Origin: Actinomadura sp. DC4
GTDB lineage: Bacteria; Actinomycetota; Actinomycetes; Streptosporangiales; Streptosporangiaceae
NCBI RefSeq assembly: GCF_030406325.1
Contig: NZ_JAUEQY010000010.1
Span: 243,382 to 307,381, forward strand
Length of the DNA stretch: 64,000 nucleotides
Reading direction: 5' to 3'
The notes beneath the pieces are model-generated. The model saw only the letters and a program-made list of their open reading frames with translations, was not told the DNA's origin and did not search any database. Within the stretch, counting starts at the first letter, position 1. Every line of letters begins with the position of its first letter. Below are positions 35,151 to 43,731 of the stretch, piece by piece. The position numbers and the translations under genes are program-made.

Positions 35151-36163
35151 CCCGGGAGCGCCGGACGGCCGTCGAGTTCGTCGGCGAACCTGTTCCAGGT
35201 CTCGGCGCACTGCCGGGCGATCTCCACCACACCCTCCGTGCAGTGCGCCGGGACCGCCGCGATGAGCCGGGCCCAGTCCTCCGGGGTCAGCACGCTCGCG
35301 CGCAGGCGCAGCAGCAGCTCGCGCCCGTGGTCGGTCTGGCGCAGTGACGGGTCCCGCGCCAGGCTCTCCACCATCGCGCCCAGGCTCTTGAGCCGCTCGG
35401 GGGTCCGGCGGGGCGGCGCCGGCGGGAGCGTCTCGCCGTCCGCGGCCCGTACCTTGGGGGGTACGGGGTCCAGCCCGCTGCGCATGCGTTTGCGCACGTC
35501 GTGCGCTGTCCCCAGCGAGACCTGCGCCGCCTTGGCGATCTCCCGCAGCGGTGCGTGGGGGTGCGCCTCGATCAGCTCGGACGCGCGGCGCCGGCCCTCG
35601 GTGGCGGTCAGCGGGCGCACCCGGCCGTCGGTGCCGATCCGCGGGGCCGACTCCGGGGCGTCGGCGCGGGCCCGGCGGCGGATGGCCGCCACGGTCTTGC
35701 CGGAGAGCCCGGTGTAGGCGGCGATGCCGCGGTCGGACAGCCGCGGATGGGAGCTGATGATGCGGCTCGCCGCGGCTTTGCGGTCGTCGAGGGAGAGCGG
35801 CAGGCCGTGCGAGATGTTCTCCCGTACCGCCAGCACGAACGCCTCGTCCTCACTTCCCTCGAAATACGCGACATCGATCTCCCGGCATCCTTTGAGTACG
35901 GCGGCGCGTACCCGGTGCATGCCGTCGATCACCCGCATCGTGGATCGGTGCACCAGAATCGGGGGCAAAGGCGCCTCCGTTTCGGCGAGGCGGAGAATAT
36001 GCTCCTCGTCCTCCCCTCCCACGCGGGGAGAGAACGCGGGAAGAAGCCGGTCGACGGGTATCCTCGCCGTCGCCGACGGCAGTGGAGGCCGGGGGGTCGC
36101 GTCGTCGTCCGCCATGGCAGAATCAGCCGAACCCGATCCGGCATCTTGTTCGGCATTTGCCAT
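35147..36163 (-). CDS. StrR/SgcR3-type pathway regulator (ParB-like)
   Basis: A 338-residue regulator of the StrR family. An N-terminal ParB/Srx-like domain (about 30-125) includes P-P-I-L-V-H, I-D-G-M-H-R-V-R-A and R-E-N-I-S-H-G-L-P-L-S. A helix-turn-helix follows (about 130-165, D-R-G-I-A-A-Y-T-G-L-S), and a second HTH-like segment lies near 195-230. StrR, NovG and SgcR3 are activators that bind inverted repeats, and a matching box exists at 22479-22507. ATG 36163 has GGTGG upstream; a GTG four codons earlier is possible. It converges on and overlaps the P450 stop by four bases. It is the best candidate for the cluster activator. Confidence 0.87.
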   Translation of the reverse strand: MANAEQDAGSGSADSAMADDDATPRPPLPSATARIPVDRLLPAFSPRVGGEDEEHILRLAETEAPLPPILVHRSTMRVIDGMHRVRAAVLKGCREIDVAYFEGSEDEAFVLAVRENISHGLPLSLDDRKAAASRIISSHPRLSDRGIAAYTGLSGKTVAAIRRRARADAPESAPRIGTDGRVRPLTATEGRRRASELIEAHPHAPLREIAKAAQVSLGTAHDVRKRMRSGLDPVPPKVRAADGETLPPAPPRRTPERLKSLGAMVESLARDPSLRQTDHGRELLLRLRASVLTPEDWARLIAAVPAHCTEGVVEIARQCAETWNRFADELDGRPALPG

Positions 36164-36381
36164 TTCCACCACCAATAGATTTATAACGGTGTAATTTAAA
36201 TCTGACTTACCCTTCGTGATGGCTTTTGCCTCAAAGATACATGTCTGTCCAGTTCGTGCAAGCAGCCGGAATGGCGTGGACAGCGGCCGTGCTCACGTCG
36301 GTGCGTCGACTCGCAGGCGTTCGTTAAATGGTCGTGAACAGCGTTGACAGCCGGAAATCCGCCGTCGGCGGGCCGGCCGGG
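36164..36381. promoter_or_regulatory. Intergenic region, StrR-type gene promoter
   Basis: This 218-bp gap holds the promoter of the StrR-type gene, in an AT-rich part at 36165-36240. A small CCGCCG/CGGCGG hairpin near 36360 may terminate the carboxylase transcript. No StrR box is visible here. Confidence 0.4.
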
Positions 36382-38028
36382 CTAAAGCGGGATGTTGCCG
36401 TGCTTGCGACGCGGCGGCGCGGTGCGCTTGTCACGCAGCATGACGAGTCCGCGGGCGACCGCCGCACGGGTCTGCGCGGGGTCGATCACGTCGTCGACGA
36501 ACCCCCGCTCGGCCGCGTGGTAGGGATGCGCGAGCTGCTCGGTGTACTCCGCGACGAGTTCGGCGCGCAGCCCGTCGGGGTCGGCCGCGGCGGCCAGCTC
36601 CTTGCGGAAGATGACGTTGACCGCTCCCTCGGCGCCCATCACCGCGATCTCGTTCGTCGGCCACGCCAGTGACAGGTCGCCGCCGATCGAGTGGGAGTCC
36701 ATCACGATGTACGCGCCGCCGTACGCCTTGCGGATGATGACCTGGACGCGCGGCACGGTCGCCTCACAGTAGGCGTACAGCAGCTTGGCGCCGTGCCGGA
36801 TGACCCCCGCGCGCTCCTGGTCGGCGCCGGGCAGGAAGCCGGGCACGTCGACGAGGGTGACCAGCGGGATGCCGAAGGCGTCGCAGAACCGTACGAACCG
36901 TGCGGCCTTCTGCGCCGCGTCCGCGTCGAGGACGCCGGCGAGCACGATGGGCTGGTTGCCGACGACCCCCACCACCTCGCCGTCGACGCGGGCCAGCAGG
37001 CAGACGACGTTCCGCGCCCACTCCGTGTGGAACTCCAGGAAGTCGCCGTCGTCCACGATCTCGGCGACGACCGCCCGCATGTCGTAGGGCTTCCCGGCCT
37101 CGACCGGGACGATCTCCGCGAGCCGCGGCCTCTCGTCGGTCGTCGCGCCGCGCTCCTCCGCGGCCGGCGGGGGTTCGAGGTTGTTGCTCGGCAGCAGCGA
37201 CAGGAGATGGCGCACGTCGGCCAGGCAGCTCTCCTCGTCCTCGTGCACGAAGGTGGCCACACCCGAGTGGGTGCCGTGGACCTCCGCGCCGCCGAGCTCG
37301 GCGTGCGTCACCCGCTCGCCGGTCACCGCCTCCACGACGTCCGGCCCGGTCAGGTAGAGCTGCGCGGTGTCCCAGACCATGAAGGTCACGTCGGCGAGCG
37401 CGGGCGAGTAGGCCGCGCCGCCCGCGCACGGGCCGAGCACGACGCTGATCTGCGGGATCACGCCGGACGCCTGGACACTGCGGTGGAAGATCCCGCCGTA
37501 CCCGTCGAGCGCCCCGACGCCCTCCTGGATCCGCGCTCCTCCGCTGTCGTTGAGGCCGATGAGCGGCGCGCCGGCCTCCAGCGCCAGATCCATCAGCCGG
37601 TGGATCTTCGCCGCGTGGGCCGCCCCGAGCGAGCCGCCGAAGATCGTGAAGTCCTGGGCGTAGACGAAGACCTGCCGCCCGTCCACGGTGCCGGAGCCGG
37701 TGATCACCCCGTCGGTGTACGGGCGGCTCCCGCCCATCTTCAGCCCCTGGGCCTGGTGCCGCCGGTACGTGCCGATCTCGACGAAGGAGTCCTCGTCCAG
37801 CAGCAGGCCGAGCCGCTCGCGCGCGGTGCGCTTGCCCAGCGCGTGCTGCCGCTGGACCGCCCGGCGGTTCCCGGTGGCCGTCTCCTCGCGCAGGGCCGCG
37901 CGCTGCTCGCGCAGCAGCGGCATCGACCGCTCCGGCGGCTCGGGCGGCTTCGCGGCGTCGCCGTTCAGCCGTCTCCGGTTCGGACGGAGCACGGGCACCC
38001 GGACGAAGTCCGGTTCCGATGCGCTCAC
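36382..38028 (-). CDS. Acyl-CoA carboxylase beta (carboxyltransferase) subunit
   Basis: A 548-residue acetyl/propionyl-CoA carboxylase beta subunit of the PccB/AccD type, with both carboxyltransferase halves. The first acyl-CoA oxyanion region lies at F-G-G-S-L-G and N-D-S-G-G-A-R-I-Q-E-G, and the second half has F-L-P-G-A-D-Q-E and R-K-A-Y-G-G-A-Y-I-V-M. It transfers CO2 from biotin to acetyl- or propionyl-CoA and could feed malonyl-CoA to the PKSE. No biotin carboxylase/BCCP alpha subunit is in the window, so it must share one. GTG 38028 has GGGGGAAC seven bases upstream; the frame extends to 38058. Confidence 0.9.
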   Translation of the reverse strand: MSASEPDFVRVPVLRPNRRRLNGDAAKPPEPPERSMPLLREQRAALREETATGNRRAVQRQHALGKRTARERLGLLLDEDSFVEIGTYRRHQAQGLKMGGSRPYTDGVITGSGTVDGRQVFVYAQDFTIFGGSLGAAHAAKIHRLMDLALEAGAPLIGLNDSGGARIQEGVGALDGYGGIFHRSVQASGVIPQISVVLGPCAGGAAYSPALADVTFMVWDTAQLYLTGPDVVEAVTGERVTHAELGGAEVHGTHSGVATFVHEDEESCLADVRHLLSLLPSNNLEPPPAAEERGATTDERPRLAEIVPVEAGKPYDMRAVVAEIVDDGDFLEFHTEWARNVVCLLARVDGEVVGVVGNQPIVLAGVLDADAAQKAARFVRFCDAFGIPLVTLVDVPGFLPGADQERAGVIRHGAKLLYAYCEATVPRVQVIIRKAYGGAYIVMDSHSIGGDLSLAWPTNEIAVMGAEGAVNVIFRKELAAAADPDGLRAELVAEYTEQLAHPYHAAERGFVDDVIDPAQTRAAVARGLVMLRDKRTAPPRRKHGNIPL

Positions 38029-38215
38029 CGTTCCCCCTGTGGTCACCGTTGTTACCAACGAATCATCATCTGGCGCGGACGCGTGACGCTTCCTCCGAAT
38101 TGCGATCGGATTTCACGGCGTCACGGGTGCGGCAATCTGCGAGAAATATGTGCCGGAAACTTCGTAGTACAACACTGATATGGAATGTGGATATGCCGCC
38201 GAGGAGGGTCTCGCG
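38029..38215. promoter_or_regulatory. Divergent promoter region, carboxylase and oxygenase cassette
   Basis: This 187-bp AT-rich gap separates the carboxylase (minus) from the carotenoid-oxygenase-like gene (plus). GGTGACCACCGTTGTTACC near 38040 is a loose inverted repeat. GAGGAGGG at 38201-38208 is the ribosome site that sets the ATG at 38216. Confidence 0.4.
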
Positions 38216-39451
38216 ATGGCCGTCAAAGAACGCGGTCCGGCATCGGCCCGGTCCCTTGCCCACGCTTTGTCAGAGGGCCGCCTGCCGGTGGACGGTGTGC
38301 TCCCGCCCGAGCTCGGCGGCTGCTTCCTGCAGGCGGTCCCGCATCCGGCCGCCTCCCTGCCGCCCGGCGGCCGGCAGGCCGCCGCCGGACCGTGCACGTT
38401 CGCGGGCGTGCGCGTCGAGGACGGCGGCGCCCGCTGGTTCCGCGGCGTCCTGCGCGCGGAGACCCTGGGGCCGGTGCCGGCGATCGCGCCGTCGGTGTGG
38501 CTCGCGGGTCCCGGCGGGCCGGCCATGACGGTGGCCCGTCCCGTCCGTGAGGCGGGGTCGCCGCTGTGGCACACGGTGGCCTGCCACCCGGGTCTCGGCT
38601 ACGCCGAGCACGTCGTCGTCGACCCGGGCGGGGAGATCCTGCGCGCCACGCCGTTCGCGCTGGACGGCGCGCCGCTGATGCACGCCATGGCGCTCACCCG
38701 CCGATTCGTCGTCGTGCTCGACCTGCCCGTCTGCTACGACGACGCGGCGGCGCTGGTCGGGGCGCGTTTCCCCTACTCCTGGCGGGCGCGGCGGCCCGCC
38801 CGGATCGGCCTGCTCCTGCGCCGGCGCCGCACCGCCGAGCCCCGGTGGTTCGCCGTGGACCCCTGCTACGTCTTCCACGCCGCGAACGCCTACGACGAGG
38901 GCGACCGCGTCGTCCTGGACGCGACGGCGTACACCCGCGCCTTCGACGCGCACGGCCCGGCCGGCCCGCCGTGCCTGCGCCGCTGGACGCTCGACCTGCG
39001 CTCGGGCGCGGTGCGGACGCGCCCGCTCGTGCCCGTACCGGCCCCGGGGCTCCCGCCGGAGGCGGCGATCGTGGACGACAGGGTGTACGGGCGGCGGCAC
39101 CGCTATCTCTTCGGCGCCACCGGCGCCGCGCTGAGCCGCCTCGACCTGCGGACCGGAACCCTCCGGTCGTGGGAGTTCCCGGCCGGTCTGGTGCCCGGAC
39201 GGCCGGTCTTCGTCCCCCGCGCGGACGACGCCACCGAGGGCGCCGGATGGCTGGTCCTCGCGGTCGAGGACCCGGGCCGGCACCGCGGCGACCTGATGGT
39301 GTTCGACGCCCTCGACCTGGCCGGCCCGCCGCGGGCGACCGTGAGCCTGCCGGTGGCCCTGCCGCCGGAGGGCCGTACGACGTGGCTCGGCTCCGCCCGC
39401 CCCGGAAACGACCATGCCGCTTGGCGAACCTCGTTCGCCGAGTTCTTTTGA
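38216..39451 (+). CDS. Carotenoid oxygenase (RPE65) family protein
   Basis: A 411-residue member of the carotenoid cleavage oxygenase/RPE65 family, seven-bladed propellers that bind Fe(II) through four histidines and cleave or isomerise conjugated double bonds. Candidate ligands lie in A-C-H-P-G, M-H-A-M-A-L-T, V-F-H-A-A-N-A-Y and the C-terminal N-D-H-A-A-W. The third motif is the best match. It is shorter than many family members (about 480-500). ATG 38216 was chosen because GAGGAGGG lies seven bases upstream; ATG 38180 has no ribosome site. It opens a five-gene plus-strand cassette. A conjugated polyene is exactly what the PKSE makes, so that is a plausible substrate class, but this is inference. 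Confidence 0.77.
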   Translation: MAVKERGPASARSLAHALSEGRLPVDGVLPPELGGCFLQAVPHPAASLPPGGRQAAAGPCTFAGVRVEDGGARWFRGVLRAETLGPVPAIAPSVWLAGPGGPAMTVARPVREAGSPLWHTVACHPGLGYAEHVVVDPGGEILRATPFALDGAPLMHAMALTRRFVVVLDLPVCYDDAAALVGARFPYSWRARRPARIGLLLRRRRTAEPRWFAVDPCYVFHAANAYDEGDRVVLDATAYTRAFDAHGPAGPPCLRRWTLDLRSGAVRTRPLVPVPAPGLPPEAAIVDDRVYGRRHRYLFGATGAALSRLDLRTGTLRSWEFPAGLVPGRPVFVPRADDATEGAGWLVLAVEDPGRHRGDLMVFDALDLAGPPRATVSLPVALPPEGRTTWLGSARPGNDHAAWRTSFAEFF

Positions 39452-39563
39452 ATGGCCGCGCCGTTCTCCTACCGGGCATTCCTGGAGATGATCCGCGCCG
39501 ATGGCGGCATGGACGATGGGTGAACGCGTGAAATGGCCTTTCTCGGGCGACGGGAGCTGACAA

Positions 39564-40133
39564 GTGCGACCGCATCCATCGGATGAGTACGAAGCCAGGA
39601 CGATGACGCTGGAGGCGTTCGCCGACACGATCATTCCTGGGGACAAACGGGGACCGGACGATGTCGCGATCGCGGGTGCCGGAGATGGGCCCGGAGCGGT
39701 TCAGGCCGGGGCGGTTGAGTTACTGGAGACCCCCGCCACCGGCATATCGCACGACCTGGACGTGCTCGTCCACGACCTGAACGAGCACGCGCTGGCCTAC
39801 GCGGACCAGCACGACCTGACCCTCGGCGACGCGGTTCCGCCCTTCGCCGCCCTGCCCTTCGCCGACCGCACCGCGCTGGTGGCCGCGCTGACGGCCCCGG
39901 GCCACCCGGAGAAGGAGGTCTGGGTGCTGCTCGCGCTGTTCAGCAACATGGCCTACGACACCGGGGCCCACATGCACACGGTCGACGCCATCGCCGCCGG
40001 GCACCCGGGACTGGCGGCGCTGGGCATCACCCTCCCGGACCCGGACGGGCTGTGGCGGTTCCCCGACTACTCCTACGGGCGCCGGCTGGCGGCCACACAC
40101 CCGGACACTGACGCATCGGGGAGCCTCGGATGA
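39564..40133 (+). CDS. Small subunit-like protein (DUF5987/gluconate dehydrogenase subunit 3 type)
   Basis: A 189-residue protein. Its opening (T-L-E-A-F-A-D-T-I-I-P-G) resembles the small subunit of membrane gluconate 2-dehydrogenases, which assists a GMC-type flavoprotein, and I associate it with DUF5987. No signal peptide is present. It overlaps the following GMC oxidoreductase by four bases (ATGA at 40130-40133), which strongly suggests a two-subunit enzyme. GTG 39564 has GGAG seven bases upstream. A TTA codon lies at 39720. Confidence 0.68.
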   Translation: MRPHPSDEYEARTMTLEAFADTIIPGDKRGPDDVAIAGAGDGPGAVQAGAVELLETPATGISHDLDVLVHDLNEHALAYADQHDLTLGDAVPPFAALPFADRTALVAALTAPGHPEKEVWVLLALFSNMAYDTGAHMHTVDAIAAGHPGLAALGITLPDPDGLWRFPDYSYGRRLAATHPDTDASGSLG

Positions 40134-41785
40134 GCGCAGTCGAACGTACGGACGTCCTTGTGATCGGCACCGGCTTCGGCGGGGCGATCGCCGCGTACCA
40201 CCTGTCGGCGGGCGGCGCGAAGGTCGTGATGCTGGAGCGCGGGCCCTGGCTGGAGAGCGAGGAGTTCGAGCACGACTACAAGCTCGGATCCTCCTACACC
40301 CGGATCTTCGACTTCGTCGTCGGCGACGGGATGAGCGTGCTGGGCGGCAACTGCGTCGGCGGCGGCAGCGTCGTCTACTTCGCCGCGATGCCCCGCGCCC
40401 CCAGGTTCATCTTCGAGCGGCGGGGCAGCATCGGCCGGCGGATGTGGCCGAAGACGATCGACCGCGACGCGCTCGAGCCCTGGTACGACCGGGTGGCAGA
40501 GGCGCTGCCCGTGACCACGCAGGACTGGAACGACGTGTCCTACCCGGGCGGCCTCTGGGCGGCGGCCTGCGACCACGCGGGTCTCACGGCCAACCCCGTG
40601 CCGGTCGCCGTCGACAACGCCAAGTGCGTCAACTGCAACTGGATGATGGCCGGCTGCCGGTTCGAGGCCAAGCGGTCCCTGCTCTACAACTACCTCCCGG
40701 CCGCGCTCGCGCACGGGACGGAGATCCGGCCGCTCCACGAGGTGCAGAAACTGACGCGCACCGACGACGGCGGCTACCGCGTCCACTACAACACCATCGA
40801 CGACGAGGACTACCGGATCACCACCGGCGGCGGCACGATCGAGGCCAAGATCGTCATCCTGGCGGCGGGCGCCGGCGCGACGCCGGTGATCCTGCAGCGC
40901 AGCGCGGCCGACCTCGGGCCGATGCCGCACGCGGTCGGGCGTTACTTCTCCGGCAACGGCGAGCGTCTCAACACCGCGATCATCGACGAGGACCGGGTAC
41001 GCGACGTGCTCGGGCTCTCGCGCGGCGACGGCAAGGCGTACGAGGCCAACCAGATCGGCAAGGGGCCCGTGGTCGCCAACTGGGACCGCCTCGACGGGTC
41101 GCTGCCGGAGTTCTCCCGGTTCTCCCTCGAACAGCTCTACTTCCCGCCGGGCCTCGGTACCATCCTCGCCCAGGTCCCCGGCGCCGAGGGGCCGAGCTGG
41201 TTCGGCCTGGACAAGAAGGAGGTCCTGCGGCGCTGGCAGTCGTGGCTGACCATCTTCATCATGATCGAGGACGACAACGAGGGCGTCTTCGGCCCGCCGC
41301 CCGGCACCGGCAACGCCATGCGGATCTCCCAGCAGATGCTCGGCCGCGGCAACCTCAGCTACCGGCCGACGCTCAACACCGCGTCGGCCTGGGCCCCGGC
41401 CGACGGCGTCATCCGCGACGTCCTCGAACGCGACGGGCTCGCCAAGGTCGCGCCCTGGACCAACGACCTGGTCGGCGCGTACACCGTGCACCCGCTCGCG
41501 TCCTGCCGGATCGGCGACGACCCCGCCACCTCCGCGCTCGACGACGGCCACGAGTTACGCGGCCACCCGGGCATCTTCGTCACCGACGGCTCGGCCGTCC
41601 CGGGCGCGCTGACCGTCAACCCGGCCATGACCATCTCGGCGCTCGCCGAGCGCGCCATGCCGGGGATCGTACGGGCGGCGCAGCGGCGCGGCATCGACGT
41701 CACGTACGGCGCCCCCGCGCCCGACGGCTCCACCAGCGCGCGGCGCGCCACGGCTCCGCTGGTCGGCGGCCTGGTCCGTGAGTAA
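40130..41785 (+). CDS. GMC-family oxidoreductase (cholesterol-oxidase/SgcE9-like)
   Basis: A 551-residue FAD-dependent GMC oxidoreductase. The FAD motif G-T-G-F-G-G is at residues 13-18, and V-L-G-G-N-C-V-G-G-G-S follows near 68. A Cys-rich segment (A-K-C-V-N-C-N-W-M-M-A-G-C, near 164) is typical of the subgroup that works with a small subunit. The catalytic His lies in V-H-P-L-A-S-C-R and the Asn in V-N-P-A-M-T near the C-terminus. It would oxidise an alcohol on the core or another cluster intermediate. It overlaps both neighbours (4 bases upstream, 8 downstream). A TTA codon lies at 41555. Confidence 0.88.
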   Translation: MSAVERTDVLVIGTGFGGAIAAYHLSAGGAKVVMLERGPWLESEEFEHDYKLGSSYTRIFDFVVGDGMSVLGGNCVGGGSVVYFAAMPRAPRFIFERRGSIGRRMWPKTIDRDALEPWYDRVAEALPVTTQDWNDVSYPGGLWAAACDHAGLTANPVPVAVDNAKCVNCNWMMAGCRFEAKRSLLYNYLPAALAHGTEIRPLHEVQKLTRTDDGGYRVHYNTIDDEDYRITTGGGTIEAKIVILAAGAGATPVILQRSAADLGPMPHAVGRYFSGNGERLNTAIIDEDRVRDVLGLSRGDGKAYEANQIGKGPVVANWDRLDGSLPEFSRFSLEQLYFPPGLGTILAQVPGAEGPSWFGLDKKEVLRRWQSWLTIFIMIEDDNEGVFGPPPGTGNAMRISQQMLGRGNLSYRPTLNTASAWAPADGVIRDVLERDGLAKVAPWTNDLVGAYTVHPLASCRIGDDPATSALDDGHELRGHPGIFVTDGSAVPGALTVNPAMTISALAERAMPGIVRAAQRRGIDVTYGAPAPDGSTSARRATAPLVGGLVRE

Positions 41786-42881
41786 CGCGATGAGCGGCCT
41801 CGTCACCCGCGCCGCCCGCCGGGGCGCGCGGATGCAGATCAAACACCTGACCCCGGTGTCGCCGGACGGCGCGGACCCGCTCGTCGGCCGGGTGTACGCC
41901 CAGGTCGAAGAGGACTTCGGCCTGCTGGCGCCGCCGGTGAGCCTGCACGCGCCGGCGCCCGCGCTGCTCGCCGCCTCCTGGGTGATGCTGCGCGAGACGC
42001 TGGTCGCCGGCGGGCACGCGGACCGTACGGCCAAGGAGGTCGTGGCCGCCGCCGTCTCACTCGGCAACGGCTGCCCGTACTGCGTCGACGTGCACGGCTC
42101 GACGCTGTACGGGCTGACGAGCGCCGATGACGCGACGGCCGTGGCGGAGGGGCGGCTCGACGAGGTCGGCGACGCCCGCCTGCGCGCGATCGCCGGCTGG
42201 GCGTGGGCGGCCGGGCGGCCGTCCACGTCGCCGGCCCCGTTCCCCTCCGGGCAGCTTCCGGAGTTCGCGGGCGTGGCCGTCGTCTTCCACTACCTGAACC
42301 GCATCGTGAACGTCTTCCTGACCGCGTCGCCCTTCCCGGACCAGGTGCCCGCGGGCGTACGGCCTCGGCTGCGGCGGCTGGCCGGCCGGATGGTGCGGCC
42401 CGCCGCGCAGCGGTTCTGCGAGCCCGGCGCCTCACTCGACCTGCTGCCGGAGGCGCCGCTGCCCGGCGACCTGTCGTGGGCGGCCGGCACCCGGCACGTC
42501 GCCGACGGGCTCGCCCGGTCCGCGGCGGCGATCGAGGCGGCGGGCGAGACCGCGGTGCCCGGCGCCGTACGTGAGCTGACGCTGGCGCGCCTGGCCGCCT
42601 GGGACGGCGAGCCGCCGGGCCTGTCGAGCGGCTGGGCCGACGAGGCGGTCGCGGGCCTTCTGGAGGGCGAACGGGCGGCGGGCCGGCTCGCGCTGCTCAC
42701 CGCGATGGCCTCCTACCAGGTCGGCGGATCGGTGGTGGAGGAGTTCCGCCGGGACCGGCCCGATGACGCGGCGCTGATCGGCCTCACCTCGTGGGCGGCC
42801 ATGGCGGCGGCGCGCGAGGTGGGGAGCCGCCTGCGGCCCGAGCGAGATGTCACGAACACCGGAGAGAGGACAGAACAATGA
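41778..42881 (+). CDS. AhpD/carboxymuconolactone decarboxylase-like protein
   Basis: A 367-residue protein with an AhpD-like core. The redox motif G-N-G-C-P-Y-C-V-D-V-H-G near residue 95 gives a CxxC pair plus His, as in alkylhydroperoxidase AhpD and CMD-family proteins. The second half is helical with no further motif. The family reduces peroxides with protein thiols or, in other branches, decarboxylates. GTG 41778 overlaps the GMC stop, and the stop overlaps the next start (ATGA), so translation is tightly coupled. Detoxifying H2O2 made by the GMC oxidase is a reasonable inference. Confidence 0.75.
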   Translation: MSNAMSGLVTRAARRGARMQIKHLTPVSPDGADPLVGRVYAQVEEDFGLLAPPVSLHAPAPALLAASWVMLRETLVAGGHADRTAKEVVAAAVSLGNGCPYCVDVHGSTLYGLTSADDATAVAEGRLDEVGDARLRAIAGWAWAAGRPSTSPAPFPSGQLPEFAGVAVVFHYLNRIVNVFLTASPFPDQVPAGVRPRLRRLAGRMVRPAAQRFCEPGASLDLLPEAPLPGDLSWAAGTRHVADGLARSAAAIEAAGETAVPGAVRELTLARLAAWDGEPPGLSSGWADEAVAGLLEGERAAGRLALLTAMASYQVGGSVVEEFRRDRPDDAALIGLTSWAAMAAAREVGSRLRPERDVTNTGERTEQ

Positions 42882-43678
42882 GTGACCTGGCACAAGTGTT
42901 CACCGACCTGGCCGCCGAGAGCGAGGAGCTCGACGCGATGGTGGCCCGCCTCGACAAGGCGCAGTGGAACCTGCCGACCCCCGCGCCCGGCTGGACGGTC
43001 GCGAACCAGGTGGCCCACCTGGCGTTCATCTTTCACCTGGCCGGCGCGGCCGCCGCCGACGGCGAGGAGTTCCAGGCGATCGTCGAGCGCGCCTCGAAGG
43101 GCCTGAACGCCGCGGTGAACGCCGCCATCGAGGAGTACATGGACGACCCGGCCGAGCTCCTCCAGCGCTGGCGGGACGAGCGCGACACCACGGTCGAGGC
43201 GCTGAGCGCCCTGCCGCCGGACAAGATCGTGCCGTGGCTGGTCCGGCCGATCCCCGCCTTCGTGCTGGCCTGCGCCGGGATCATGGAGCTGTTCGGGCAC
43301 GGGCAGGACATCGCGGACGCGCTGAGAATACGGCGTGAGTACACCGACCGGATCCAGCACCTGGTCGGCTTCGCGATCCTCGTGTGGGACTTCGGCTACC
43401 AGGCGCGCGGCCTGACCCCGCCGGACACGCAGTTCCGGTTCGAGCTGACCGCGCCGTCGGGCGAGGTGTGGGCGTTCGGCCCGGAGGACGCCGAGCAGTC
43501 GGTGACCGGCCCGGCCGTCGACTTCTGCCTGCTGGTGACCCGCCGGCGGCACCGCGACGACCTCAAGATCGTGGCCACCGGCGAGGACGCCGACACGTGG
43601 CTGGACATCGCCCAGGCGTACCGCGGTCCGGCCGGCGAGGGACGCCGCCCCGGCCAGTTCGCCGACCTGGACGCCTGA
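42878..43678 (+). CDS. TIGR03084-like MDMPI/DinB-fold metal-binding protein
   Basis: A 266-residue protein with an N-terminal helical bundle of the mycothiol-dependent maleylpyruvate isomerase/DinB fold (P-A-P-G-W-T-V-A-N-Q-V-A-H-L-A near residue 35, and G-H-G-Q-D-I-A-D-A-L near 145). These histidines are the usual metal ligands. The C-terminal third contains R-F-E-L-T-A-P-S-G-E-V-W. Relatives act on thiol conjugates with mycothiol or are of unknown function (TIGR03084 group). It ends the five-gene cassette, followed by a strong terminator. It might use mycothiol for isomerisation or detoxification, which is inference. Confidence 0.75.
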   Translation: MSDLAQVFTDLAAESEELDAMVARLDKAQWNLPTPAPGWTVANQVAHLAFIFHLAGAAAADGEEFQAIVERASKGLNAAVNAAIEEYMDDPAELLQRWRDERDTTVEALSALPPDKIVPWLVRPIPAFVLACAGIMELFGHGQDIADALRIRREYTDRIQHLVGFAILVWDFGYQARGLTPPDTQFRFELTAPSGEVWAFGPEDAEQSVTGPAVDFCLLVTRRRHRDDLKIVATGEDADTWLDIAQAYRGPAGEGRRPGQFADLDA

Positions 43679-43691
43679 CGCCTGACACCCG

Positions 43692-43726
43692 CGTGCCGGC
43701 ACCGTCGCGACGGTGCCGGCACGTTT
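43692..43726. terminator. Bidirectional terminator at the right end of the cassette
   Basis: A perfect 16-bp stem with no spacer (43692-43707 with 43708-43723) plus TTT lies between the convergent cassette and the TetR gene. It probably marks the right edge of the enediyne cluster. Confidence 0.78.
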
Positions 43727-43731
43727 CGCCG

